Source: Desulfobulbaceae bacterium (GTDB taxonomy: Bacteria > Desulfobacterota > Desulfobulbia > Desulfobulbales > Desulfurivibrionaceae). From it: 10,267 nucleotides of DNA. The notes under the pieces were generated by a model. It did not search any database. It saw nothing but the letters and a program-made list of their open reading frames with translations, and had not been told where the DNA came from. Where the stretch lies: positions 1-10,267 of the forward strand of contig PWOG01000294.1 in assembly GCA_003557565.1 (NCBI GenBank), written 5' to 3'. Of this stretch, positions 1-6,476 are shown piece after piece. The translations under genes and the position numbers were made by a program. Each line of letters starts with the position of its first letter. Positions within the stretch are counted from its first letter, which is position 1.

Positions 1-51
1 ACGCATCGCCGTCCCGATCGCCACAACCTGCGGCACCCCGTGATCCCTTAC
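1..51. repeat. Right half of a dispersed palindromic repeat (element 1, cut by the window edge)
   Basis: The first 36 bases match the right arm of the 2717-2821 palindrome at about 31 of 36 positions, including CCCGATC, CCACAACCTGC and GCAC. Positions 25-51 match two further elements: 6085-6111 on the same strand and 6644-6670 on the opposite strand, with about 4 and 2 differences over 27 bases. The homology to 6081-6120 continues to about position 60 (GGGACAA). The left half must lie before the window. No gene is seen here. Confidence 0.7.
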
Positions 52-352
52 GGGACAAGCCTTGTGATAGGTTACTGTAAGGCGCGCCGGTGATGATCGG
101 CGCTGTCCCCTTGGGGCAAAGATTCCTCCTCTTAATCGGCTAACGGTGAGCGGGGGTAGGTTGTAAAGTCTTTATAACGGTAAGATCCTCGTGCTTGAAC
201 GGGGGTCTTACCGTTTTTTTTGTGGGGCGGTAAGGTTCTGAGCGTGTTATGCTAATTTCTTTTCTCGTCGCAATCCCTAAAGATGCAAAAGGCAACACGA
301 GTTCAGAGGCGGTCGCAACTTTTGGCGACAATGACCAGGGTGGAAGAGAGCA
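52..352. other. Gene-free stretch before the phosphorylase-like gene
   Basis: No reading frame here has a ribosome binding site or a recognisable product. Visible items are a small inverted repeat, GCGCCG/CGGCGC (84-89 and 98-103), a strong + strand terminator (176-221, listed separately) and a short stem GTCGC/GCGAC around 313-330. The GGAAGAGAG at 342-350 serves the gene starting at 353. A TATGCT at 248-253 could be a -10 box for that gene, but no convincing -35 accompanies it, so I do not call a promoter. Confidence 0.5.
176..221 (+). terminator. Strong rho-independent terminator
   Basis: AACGGTAAGA (176-185) pairs perfectly with TCTTACCGTT (206-215). Extra C:G pairing is possible towards the loop. 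A run of eight Ts follows (214-221). Read on the other strand, the stem is not followed by a T-run, so the signal works for + strand transcription. No coding sequence in the window precedes it, so it ends either a transcript from outside the window or an unannotated small RNA. Confidence 0.88.
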
Positions 353-1147
353 ATGGCTCCCGCAGCTGAGATCTCACGGCCACACTCCGGGGTGGTGATT
401 GAGCCTGTCCGCAGGCATGGTGAGCCGGAGTTGACCGGTGCCGGTCTGCTGCTGATCAATCCCGCCGAGGCCCGGATGGCTGGGGCCATGGCCCGGGAGG
501 CCGGATGGCGGCGCTATCCTTTCTTTCCCGGGGCTCTTTATCTGGCACCCCAGGGGGGCGCCTGGCTGGCCGGCCCCGCCGTGGGGGCGCCGGTGGCGGT
601 GATGGCTCTGGAAAAACTTGTCGCCCTGGGAGCGCCCACGGTGATTTCCCTGGGATGGTGCGGGGCCCTGGCTCCCGCCGTCGAAGTGGGGGATATAGTC
701 CTGCCCGTCGACGCCGTTAGCGAGGAAGGGACCTCGGCCCATTATCCCCTGGGAGAAAGTTCGGGTCCGGTCAACCCCGGTCTTGGCCGGGAGCTTGCCG
801 CTTTGCTGGCAGGTGAGGATTTCGTTGTGCACTCCGGCTCGGTCTGGACCACCGATGCCCCCTACCGGGAAACCTGGGAAAAGGTGAGCAGCTTTCGTCG
901 GCAGGGGGTGCTGGCCGTCGAGATGGAATTTTCCGCCCTGGCTACGGTGGCCGCCTATCGGGGTGTTTCCCTGGCCTCGGTACTGCTGGTTTCGGATCTG
1001 GTTCGGGAGGATTCGGTCTGGAACCCGTCGTTCCGGGGCCGAGATTTCCGGCGCCGGGCCCGGCGGCTGGTGGAGTTGTTGAAAAACTACGTTTCCCGGC
1101 AATACCCTGTATCGCAGGCTTCTTTGTCTTCTCCGGTTGATCCATGA
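353..1147 (+). CDS. Nucleoside phosphorylase-like protein (PNP/UDP family)
   Basis: A 264-residue protein of the purine nucleoside/uridine phosphorylase superfamily, resembling the uridine phosphorylase (Udp) branch. Members cleave the N-glycosidic bond of nucleosides in the cytoplasm, using phosphate or water. Visible hallmarks: a glycine-rich segment GPAVGAP (74-80) leading into the ALEKLVALGAPTVISLG strand, EVGDIVLPVDAVSEEGTSAHY (111-131), which matches the Udp 'GDVVIATGA...EGTS' region, and VEMEFSAL (189-196), which holds the ribose-binding Glu-Met-Glu signature (190-192). The start is supported by GGAAGAGAG a few bases upstream. Oddity: the Udp segment I-R-V-G-T-S-G is here I-S-L-G-W-C-G (98-104), so the phosphate-contacting Arg and Thr are replaced by Ser99 and Trp102. 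It may therefore be a hydrolase (nucleosidase) or have another substrate. It is followed by a separate promoter for rimO, so it is probably monocistronic. Family call firm, substrate unknown. Confidence 0.85.
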   Translation: MAPAAEISRPHSGVVIEPVRRHGEPELTGAGLLLINPAEARMAGAMAREAGWRRYPFFPGALYLAPQGGAWLAGPAVGAPVAVMALEKLVALGAPTVISLGWCGALAPAVEVGDIVLPVDAVSEEGTSAHYPLGESSGPVNPGLGRELAALLAGEDFVVHSGSVWTTDAPYRETWEKVSSFRRQGVLAVEMEFSALATVAAYRGVSLASVLLVSDLVREDSVWNPSFRGRDFRRRARRLVELLKNYVSRQYPVSQASLSSPVDP

Positions 1148-1189
1148 CCACACAGCCGATACTGGATCGATCCGGCATTACGCATATAT

Positions 1190-1218
1190 GTCGCACTTAT
1201 TCAGCTTAATGGTATAAT
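1190..1218 (+). promoter_or_regulatory. Extended -10 sigma70-type promoter for rimO
   Basis: TGGTATAAT (1210-1218) is a perfect TGnTATAAT extended -10. The -35 position 17 bp upstream (GTCGCA, 1190-1195) is weak, as is common with extended -10 promoters. The surrounding 1180-1260 stretch is strikingly AT-rich for this genome. A transcript starting near 1225 would carry a leader of about 37 nt to the ATG at 1262, or about 105 nt to the ATG at 1331. Confidence 0.6.
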
Positions 1219-1261
1219 TTTAATTACCACCCGCCCAAAAAACATATTTTTTTATCCTAAG

Positions 1262-2719
1262 ATGATGAAAAAACCACAAACTGCTGACTCAACCCGGCGG
1301 ACCACGCCAAAAGACCTGGATTCTCCGGCTATGAAAACGGTTCACCTGACCAGTCTGGGTTGTCCCAAGAACCTGGTTGATTCTGAAAACATGCTGGGAC
1401 AGCTGGTGGAGGAAGGCCTGCAGCCGGTGGCCGAGCCCGGCGAGGCCGATGTCCTGCTGGTAAACACCTGCGGGTTTATTCAATCGGCGGTGGAGGAGGG
1501 GATCGACACCATTCTGGGACTGATCGAACAGAAAAAAAATCCCGGGGTCCGGGTGGTGGTGTGTGGCTGCCTGGTTCAGCGCTACGGGCCCGACCTGGTT
1601 CGGGAGTTGCCCGAGGTGGACCTTTTTCTCGGCACCGAGGAGGTGGCCGCCATCGGTTCGCGCCTGCGGGCCCTGGACCTGGCAACGGCTGAACAACAGG
1701 AAGATGGCGGTGAGCATCCCGGTCCGGCCGGTTCTTCCAGTATTGTCCGTTACCGCCCGTCCGACGGCACCGAACGGTTCCTGGCCAACGCCAAATTGCC
1801 CCGCCGGCTGGCCACTGCTCCCCATCGCGCCTATTTGAAAATTACCGAGGGCTGCGGCAACCGTTGCTCTTACTGCATGATTCCCGCCATCCGAGGCCCC
1901 CTGCGCAGCCGCCAGCCAGAGGATATCCTGGATGAGGCCCGGGCCCTGGCCGCCGCCGGAGTCCGGGAGCTGACCCTGATCGCCCAGGATCTTACCGCCT
2001 ACGGCCTGGATCTCGGTCCCGGTGGTCCCCGCCTGGGCTCGCTGCTCAAGACCCTGCACCGGGAGGTTGAAGTGCCCTGGATCAGGCTGCTTTACCTTTA
2101 CCCCACCCGGGTCAGCGACGAATTGCTGGAAATAGTGGCGGGTCATCCCCGGATCCTGCCCTATTTTGATATTCCTTTCCAGCATGTAGCCGATCCGGTC
2201 TTAAAGGCCATGAACCGCCCCTATGGCGAAGAACTGGTCCGCGACCTGGTGGCCCGAGTAAGGCGGATCCTGCCCGGGGCAGTGATCCGTACCACCTTCA
2301 TGGTCGGCTTCCCCGGTGAGCGCGAAGCGGATGTGGATCGCCTGGCCGCCTTCATGGCTGAATGCCGTCTGGAACATGTCGGCATCTTCACCTACTGCAA
2401 CGAGGAGGGGTGTGCCGCCGCCGCCCTGCCGGGGCAGTTGGACGAGGAGACCAAGGAGCAGCGGCGCCGGCGCCTGATGACCATGCAGGCGGACATTTCC
2501 CTGGCCGCCAATGAGGCCCGGGTGGGCCGGGTGGAGGAGGTGCTGGTGGAAGGGGTGAGCGCCGAATCCGACCTGCTGCTGGAGGGGCGGGCCTGGTTTC
2601 AGGCCCCCGATGTGGACGGTTGCGTCTATATCAACGAAGGTGAGTGTCGGGCCGGGGAGCTGGTTCAGGTGAAGATCCGCGCGGCGCATCCCTACGACCT
2701 GGTGGGTGGAATCGTGTAA
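1262..2719 (+). CDS. rimO: Ribosomal protein uS12 (S12) methylthiotransferase RimO
   Basis: Radical-SAM, two-[4Fe-4S] enzyme that adds a methylthio group to the conserved aspartate of ribosomal protein uS12 (Asp89 in E. coli numbering). Domain order is canonical. The N-terminal methylthiotransferase domain starts at about residue 24, with SLGCPKNLVDSEN and cluster cysteines Cys34, Cys70 and Cys103. The radical-SAM core has CGNRCSYC (Cys198, Cys202, Cys205). A C-terminal TRAM domain (about 420-485) ends in YDLVGGIV. The VDSE motif and TRAM end favour RimO over the tRNA enzyme MiaB. The stop codon TAA forms the outer end of a long palindrome (2717-2821). Start uncertain: family members usually begin just before the SLGC motif, which fits Met24 (ATG at 1331, 462 residues). 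The 23 extra residues have A-rich codons unlike the rest of the gene, and neither ATG has a clear Shine-Dalgarno. The longer frame is reported. Confidence 0.95.
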   Translation: MMKKPQTADSTRRTTPKDLDSPAMKTVHLTSLGCPKNLVDSENMLGQLVEEGLQPVAEPGEADVLLVNTCGFIQSAVEEGIDTILGLIEQKKNPGVRVVVCGCLVQRYGPDLVRELPEVDLFLGTEEVAAIGSRLRALDLATAEQQEDGGEHPGPAGSSSIVRYRPSDGTERFLANAKLPRRLATAPHRAYLKITEGCGNRCSYCMIPAIRGPLRSRQPEDILDEARALAAAGVRELTLIAQDLTAYGLDLGPGGPRLGSLLKTLHREVEVPWIRLLYLYPTRVSDELLEIVAGHPRILPYFDIPFQHVADPVLKAMNRPYGEELVRDLVARVRRILPGAVIRTTFMVGFPGEREADVDRLAAFMAECRLEHVGIFTYCNEEGCAAAALPGQLDEETKEQRRRRLMTMQADISLAANEARVGRVEEVLVEGVSAESDLLLEGRAWFQAPDVDGCVYINEGECRAGELVQVKIRAAHPYDLVGGIV

Positions 2720-2821
2720 ACGTCCAGCAGCACTGCATCTTGCGGTGATCGGGCCGACTTGCGTACTGATGTACGCGGCGCCGGCCCGATCACCACAACC
2801 TGCAGCACTGCTGGACGTTTA
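2717..2821. repeat. 105-bp imperfect palindrome between convergent rimO and hup (repeat element 2)
   Basis: Outer arms TAAACGTCCAGCAG (2717-2730) and their perfect complement (2808-2821) continue inward as an imperfect 26-bp stem (2731-2756 with 2782-2807), up to a centre with GCGTAC-TGAT-GTACGC (2761-2776). The rimO stop TAA is the first three bases. There is no T-run on either side, so it is not a classical intrinsic terminator. The stem is nevertheless long enough to stall or stabilise the 3' ends of both converging transcripts. A small GACCC/GGGTC hairpin at 2851-2868 lies between it and hup. The right half is shared with the element at 1-51. Confidence 0.9.
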
Positions 2822-2885
2822 CCTGGTTGTCGGTGATTGGTGTACATTCGACCCGGGTTTCGGGGTCCTTTGTGGTGGGGAACGG

Positions 2886-3161
2886 TCAGTCGTTTAGCTT
2901 TTCTTTTAGTTCCTTGCCCACCTTGAAAAAGGGGAGTTTTTTGGGAGGGACTTTGATTTTTTCGCCGGTTTTGGGGTTGCGGCCGTAGTAGGAATCGTAT
3001 TCCTTAACCACGAAGCTGCCAAAACCACGGATCTCGATGTTTTCTCCCCGGGCCAGGGCTTCGGTCATGGTTTCCAGGATGGTATCGGTGGCGGCCCTGG
3101 CTTCTCGGGCGGGAAGCGCCGTGGCCTGGGCCAGAGCCTCGATCAGTTCCGACTTGTTCAT
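2886..3161 (-). CDS. hup: HU/IHF-family DNA-binding protein
   Basis: A 91-residue histone-like nucleoid protein that binds DNA as a dimer and bends it, aiding compaction, replication, recombination and regulation. The sequence has the full family layout: an N-terminal helical dimerisation part (MNKSELIEALAQ to about residue 40), the RGFGSFVV strand (45-52), and the DNA-embracing beta-arm with GRNPKTGEKIKV (60-71). This includes Pro63, the residue that intercalates into DNA in this family. A basic C-terminal helix (FKVGKELKEKL) follows. The start is firm: AAAGGAGGG lies just upstream. HU and IHF subunits are hard to separate by eye, so the specific subunit is left open. It follows the rluB-like gene on the same strand after 112 bp, with its own candidate promoter and a GC-rich hairpin in the leader. 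Its 3' end faces the palindrome shared with rimO. Confidence 0.93.
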   Translation of the reverse strand: MNKSELIEALAQATALPAREARAATDTILETMTEALARGENIEIRGFGSFVVKEYDSYYGRNPKTGEKIKVPPKKLPFFKVGKELKEKLND

Positions 3162-3180
3162 TGCTGCTTCCCTCCTTTTG

Positions 3181-3201
3181 CCGGCGGCCAGTCGCCGCCG
3201 G
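3181..3201 (-). promoter_or_regulatory. GC hairpin in the hup leader, next to the ribosome binding site
   Basis: A perfect 8-bp stem, CCGGCGGC/GCCGCCGG with a 5-nt loop, ends only a few bases before the AAAGGAGGG of hup in the mRNA. No T-run follows in the direction of hup transcription, so it is not a terminator. It could stabilise the mRNA or affect ribosome access. The function is inferred; the stem itself is plain. Confidence 0.5.
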
Positions 3202-3234
3202 GGTAAAAAACTATTGAATCCAACCAGATGAAAT

Positions 3235-3264
3235 ATCTTACATGGGTTAATCCCGGGAATGCAA
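3235..3264 (-). promoter_or_regulatory. Candidate sigma70-type promoter for hup
   Basis: On the - strand, TTGCAT (3264-3259) and TAAGAT (3240-3235) are separated by 18 bp. The -10 matches 5 of 6 consensus bases and the -35 about 3 of 6. It lies between the rluB-like stop and the hup leader hairpin, giving a leader of about 70 nt. A modest match, supported by position and local AT-richness. Confidence 0.35.
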
Positions 3265-3273
3265 AGAGATTTT

Positions 3274-3990
3274 TTAGTCCTGCCGCAGGAGCAGGTGCAA
3301 ATCTTCGGGCCCGAGATGACGATAACGGCCCACGGGGAGGGAGCCCAGGCGCAGGCCGCCGTAGGCGATCCTTTTGAGCCGCAGCACCGGATGGTTGATG
3401 GCGGCGAACAGCTTGCGTACCTGGCGTTTACGGCCTTCGTGGATGATCACCTCCAGGGTGGTGGTGTCGTTCTGGCGGCGCAATTTCCTGATGCGGGCCG
3501 GCCAGGTCCGCCGGCCCTCCAGCATGATGCCCCGGCGCAGGCTGTCCAGGGCTTCCCGCCCGGGGTGACCTTTGACGGTGACGTGGTAGGTGCGGTTGAT
3601 CTGGCGGCTGGGATGCAGGATGTTCTGGGCCAGTTCACCGTCGTTGGTCAGCAGCAGCGCACCTTCGGTGTCCAGGTCCAGGCGGCCCACCGGAAACAGG
3701 CGCAGGTCCGGCTCATCGATCAGGGAGGTGACCGTGGGTCGCCCCTGGGGGTCGCTCATGGTGGTGACGTAGCCGGCGGGCTTGTTGAGCAGGACGGTGA
3801 GTTTTTTTTGCGGCGGTTTTACGGGCCGGCCGTCAAAGGTGATTTCCTGGAGGGCGGGATCCACCGTCTCGCCCATCTTTTGCACCGTTTTCCCGTCCAC
3901 CGCCACCCGGCCCTGGGCGATATATTCCTCTGCTTTGCGCCGCGAGGCGATACCGGCCCGGGCCAGAAATTTATGCAACCGCTCTTTCAT
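3274..3990 (-). CDS. rluB: Ribosomal large-subunit pseudouridine synthase, RsuA/RluB family
   Basis: A 238-residue enzyme that isomerises a specific uridine of rRNA to pseudouridine; RluB-type members act on 23S rRNA. An N-terminal S4 RNA-binding domain (MKERLHKFLARAGIASRRKAEE..., residues 1-50) precedes the catalytic domain. That domain carries LLNKPAGYVTT (67-77), the catalytic-aspartate motif GRLDLDTEG (102-110, Asp105) and the C-terminal EGRKRQVRKLFAAINHPVLRLKRI motif typical of the RsuA/RluB/RluE/RluF branch. The ATG at 3990 is preferred over an in-frame GTG at 4023 because it places the S4 domain at the N-terminus as in relatives; a GGGGA lies upstream. It is 122 bp downstream of the UbiD-family gene and upstream of hup on the same strand. 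RluB fits best, but RsuA-family members are hard to assign to exact rRNA positions by sequence alone. Confidence 0.9.
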   Translation of the reverse strand: MKERLHKFLARAGIASRRKAEEYIAQGRVAVDGKTVQKMGETVDPALQEITFDGRPVKPPQKKLTVLLNKPAGYVTTMSDPQGRPTVTSLIDEPDLRLFPVGRLDLDTEGALLLTNDGELAQNILHPSRQINRTYHVTVKGHPGREALDSLRRGIMLEGRRTWPARIRKLRRQNDTTTLEVIIHEGRKRQVRKLFAAINHPVLRLKRIAYGGLRLGSLPVGRYRHLGPEDLHLLLRQD

Positions 3991-4112
3991 CTGCTTACCG
4001 TCCCCTAAAAAGTAACCAGGCACAGGGTTTATTCTGTAAGCGGCGCCCCGTTGTACGTTTACGAAAAAATCATGCCGCTGCTGCCGGGCGTGGATAGTTG
4101 TCCGGACACCGG

Positions 4113-5888
4113 CTAAATGCCCGGCATGATCCGGCCGATTTTGCCGTCCACCAGTTCCCTGGTGGCCCGGTCCACTTCCAGTACCGGTGGATACCAGGGT
4201 TTCATCCGGCAGTCAAAGACCACCGGCGGCTCCAGACCGACATGAAAGCGGCGGACCGTTTCGTTGCCGGCGGCATAGATGTCGGCGGCGGGCTCGAAGC
4301 GGGTGAAAAAAGTCCAGATGAACTCCTGGAGGTTTTGGCAGGCGGCGGCCGTATCATCCACCAGGATCACCACCGGCCAGTCCGCCACCCCCGGATCGCC
4401 GGCCAGGCGGGAGGGCAGCTCCCGGTCCTGGTCATAGCTCTCGCCCTGGACCACCAGGGTGCCGGGCAGCATCGCCCGGGCCCGGTCGCAGCCACGGGGC
4501 AGGGAGCCCTGGAACTCTTCGGGCAGCACCCGCTTGGCTTCCCGGCCCAGCCCCAGCAGCATGGCCTTGGAACCGGTGTTGACCGAGGGCCCGGTGTAGT
4601 CCAGGGTATCCTGGGAGACATTGGCGAACACGAAAAGGTCGGTGCGCCAGTTGACCCGCTCCAGGACATGGCGCCACAGTGCCGGAAAATCGGCGATATC
4701 CAGATCACCGTCGGTGACTATCAGGAATTTGGTCAAAGACAGCTGGCCCTCGCCCAGAATCCGCAGGCCCGAGGCGAAGGCCTCCCGGGGATAGCGGTCG
4801 GTGACCCGAGCCGCGGCCAGGCAGTGGAAGCCCGCCTCGCCGAAGGTTTTAAGCTGGCGTACCCCGCTCATTACCAGAGGAAACAGCGGCGAGAGCAGAT
4901 CCTGGAGAAAATCGCCGATGAAAAAATCCTCCTGCTTGGGGCGGCCCACCACGGTGGCCGGGTAAATGGCCTTGTGGCGATGATACAGCCTTTCCACCTG
5001 GAAGACCGGGTAGTCGTGGGTCAGCGAGTTGTAGCCGTAATGATCCCCGAAGGGTCCTTCCGGGCGCCGCACGTGGGGCGGGACCATGCCCTTGGCGGCG
5101 AATTCGGCGTTGGCCACCAGGGGATGCCCACCCAGGGGATCGGCGGCCATGGGCAGTTTTTTGCCCAGCAGCAGCGAGGCCAGCAGCAGCTCCGGGATAT
5201 TTTCCGGCAACGGCGCGATTGCCGCCAGCATCAGGGCCGGCGGGCCGCCGATAAACAAGGTCAGGGGCAGGCTTTCGTTGCGTTTTTCCGCCTCGTGGTA
5301 GTGATATCCGCCACCCTTGTGAATCTGCCAGTGGATACCGGTGGTGGTGTTGTCGAAACGCTGAATTCGATACATTCCCAGGTTGTGGCCCCGTCCCAGG
5401 GGGTCCTCGGTGTAGACCAGGGGCAGGGTGACAAAGGGGCCGCCGTCGCTGTGCCAGGAGGTCAGCAGGGGCAACTCGTCCAGCCGGGGTGGGCTCTGGC
5501 GGTTTTCCAGGATCGGCGCCCGGCTTACCTTTTTCAGGCCGATGCCGGCGGCCTGGCGGAACAGGCCTCGTTTTTGCCACAGCTTGCCCAGGGTGGGAGG
5601 CATCATGGTTTCGATGGTTTCCACCAGCTCGTTGACAAAACGTACCGGCCGGCGGCCAAAGGCCAGTTCCATCCGCCGGGCGGTGCCGAAGAGGTTGGTG
5701 ACCACCGGAAAATCGCTGCCCCGGACCCTGGTGAAAAACAGGGCGGGACCGCCGGCGGCGATGACCCGGCGATGGATTTCGGGTATTTCCAGGTAGGGGT
5801 CCACCTCTTCCTCGATGGTCACGATTTCGTCTTCCCGGCGAAGTACCTCGATGAATTCACGCAGGTCGTGGATTACTGGTTGGCTCAT
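4113..5888 (-). CDS. UbiD-family (prenylated-FMN-dependent) decarboxylase
   Basis: A 591-residue member of the UbiD family, whose cytoplasmic enzymes use prenylated FMN (made by UbiX, not in this window) for reversible decarboxylation of aromatic or unsaturated acids, for example in ubiquinone or menaquinone synthesis. The N-terminus matches UbiD (VDPYLEIPEIHRRV, GGPALFF, PVVTNLFGTARR, 29-72). The cofactor/active-site region follows: GMYRIQ (171-176, Arg174), IHWQIHKGGG, and EGPFGDHYGY (277-286), holding Glu277 and Asp282. These equal the Arg-Glu-Glu/Asp triad of the family. The start at 5888 has AAGGAG seven bases away and is preferred over the in-frame GTG at 5915. At 591 residues it is about 95 longer than E. 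coli UbiD; the extra C-terminal part (from about 460) contains a second segment resembling 387-423. No ubiquinone genes are nearby. A role in futalosine-route menaquinone synthesis or another aromatic acid is possible but unproven. Confidence 0.88.
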   Translation of the reverse strand: MSQPVIHDLREFIEVLRREDEIVTIEEEVDPYLEIPEIHRRVIAAGGPALFFTRVRGSDFPVVTNLFGTARRMELAFGRRPVRFVNELVETIETMMPPTLGKLWQKRGLFRQAAGIGLKKVSRAPILENRQSPPRLDELPLLTSWHSDGGPFVTLPLVYTEDPLGRGHNLGMYRIQRFDNTTTGIHWQIHKGGGYHYHEAEKRNESLPLTLFIGGPPALMLAAIAPLPENIPELLLASLLLGKKLPMAADPLGGHPLVANAEFAAKGMVPPHVRRPEGPFGDHYGYNSLTHDYPVFQVERLYHRHKAIYPATVVGRPKQEDFFIGDFLQDLLSPLFPLVMSGVRQLKTFGEAGFHCLAAARVTDRYPREAFASGLRILGEGQLSLTKFLIVTDGDLDIADFPALWRHVLERVNWRTDLFVFANVSQDTLDYTGPSVNTGSKAMLLGLGREAKRVLPEEFQGSLPRGCDRARAMLPGTLVVQGESYDQDRELPSRLAGDPGVADWPVVILVDDTAAACQNLQEFIWTFFTRFEPAADIYAAGNETVRRFHVGLEPPVVFDCRMKPWYPPVLEVDRATRELVDGKIGRIMPGI

Positions 5889-5938
5889 GTTTTTCTCCTT
5901 ATTGGGGGCCGCCACGCTTGCAGCAACCGTTACCGTTC

Positions 5939-6030
5939 AACAGCACCGCATCTTCGGGCGATCAGCCAGGCTTTTAGTACCCTGCGTACGAACGCCTGGC
6001 TGATCGTCCGAACCTGCAGCTCGGCTGCTG
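5939..6030. repeat. Imperfect palindrome upstream of the UbiD-family gene (repeat element 3)
   Basis: Inner arms 5955-5971 and 5994-6010 pair at 16 of 17 positions around a centre with two GTAC tetramers (GTACCCTGCGTAC, 5977-5989). The outer part is less perfect but keeps the family core AACCTGCAGC (6011-6020). It lies between the 79-residue gene and the UbiD-family gene, both on the - strand. Confidence 0.8.
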
Positions 6031-6052
6031 GGGTTGCGGCTCGTTAAATCAA

Positions 6053-6120
6053 CAGGTTGCCGGCCTTGGTGAACGATTACCGGCAACCTGCGGCAACCCG
6101 TGACCGCATACGGGACAACC
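6053..6120. repeat. Repeat element 5, directly beside element 3
   Basis: CAGGTTGCCGG (6053-6063) and its perfect complement (6080-6090) form an 11-bp stem. The stretch 6081-6120 then matches 21-60 at the window start over 40 bases with about 7 differences, ending in GGGACAA. The shared core is AACCTGCGGCA. Together with element 3 it fills most of the 294-bp gap between the two - strand genes; nothing else is recognised there. Confidence 0.7.
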
Positions 6121-6182
6121 CCAATGAAATGATTGGTTACCCGGGAGTTGCACCTTGCGCCGGCCGGTAAAAATGGGTAATG

Positions 6183-6422
6183 TCAGCGGTCATCTGTGAA
6201 TAATCGGTGATATTCTTCATCGCTAAGATGCTTTTGCATCATTGTGGTTAAAAAATCAAGGACGGCACTGATTTCCTGGTCGTTGAGCCGGGGAATCAGG
6301 GTGGCCAGCAACTCGGGCCGGGCAAAGCGCTGGACCACGGCGGTCAGCGAGGCCTCGTCGGTCTGCCGGTCAAGGCCGAAGCAGATCTTCTCGAGGGGGA
6401 GAGTGGCAGGCTGGGTGGCCAT
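6183..6422 (-). CDS. Small hypothetical protein (79 residues)
   Basis: Not a family I recognise. AAGGAG lies eight bases before the ATG at 6422, which strongly supports this start; an in-frame upstream extension to 6485 would run into the structured element and is not supported. The predicted protein is soluble and mostly helical, with one cysteine, no signal peptide and no membrane segment. Notable stretches are LPLEKICFGLDRQTDEASLT (8-27), an acidic/hydrophobic middle LIPRLNDQEISAVLDFLTTMM and the C-terminus LSDEEYHRLFTDDR. The amphipathic pattern suggests a small helical bundle or a protein-protein adaptor, but no function can be assigned. It lies 294 bp upstream of the UbiD-family gene on the same strand, separated by repeat elements, so co-transcription is possible but not shown. 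Confidence 0.72.
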   Translation of the reverse strand: MATQPATLPLEKICFGLDRQTDEASLTAVVQRFARPELLATLIPRLNDQEISAVLDFLTTMMQKHLSDEEYHRLFTDDR

Positions 6423-6476
6423 TTTGTATCTCCTTGAGATGTCTTGTTTGCAGTTGTAAAAATGGTTTGCTTTAGA

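Noticed and set aside
3259..4008. Open frame on the + strand opposite the rluB-like gene
   Set aside because: No domain or ribosome binding site; the opposite strand encodes an intact pseudouridine synthase with the catalytic GRLDLDTEG motif.
4098..6047. Long open frame on the + strand opposite the UbiD-family gene (about 649 codons)
   Set aside because: It mirrors the - strand gene in a GC-rich genome with few stop codons; its translation is rich in Gly, Gln and His with no recognisable domain, while the - strand frame has a full UbiD signature and a ribosome binding site.
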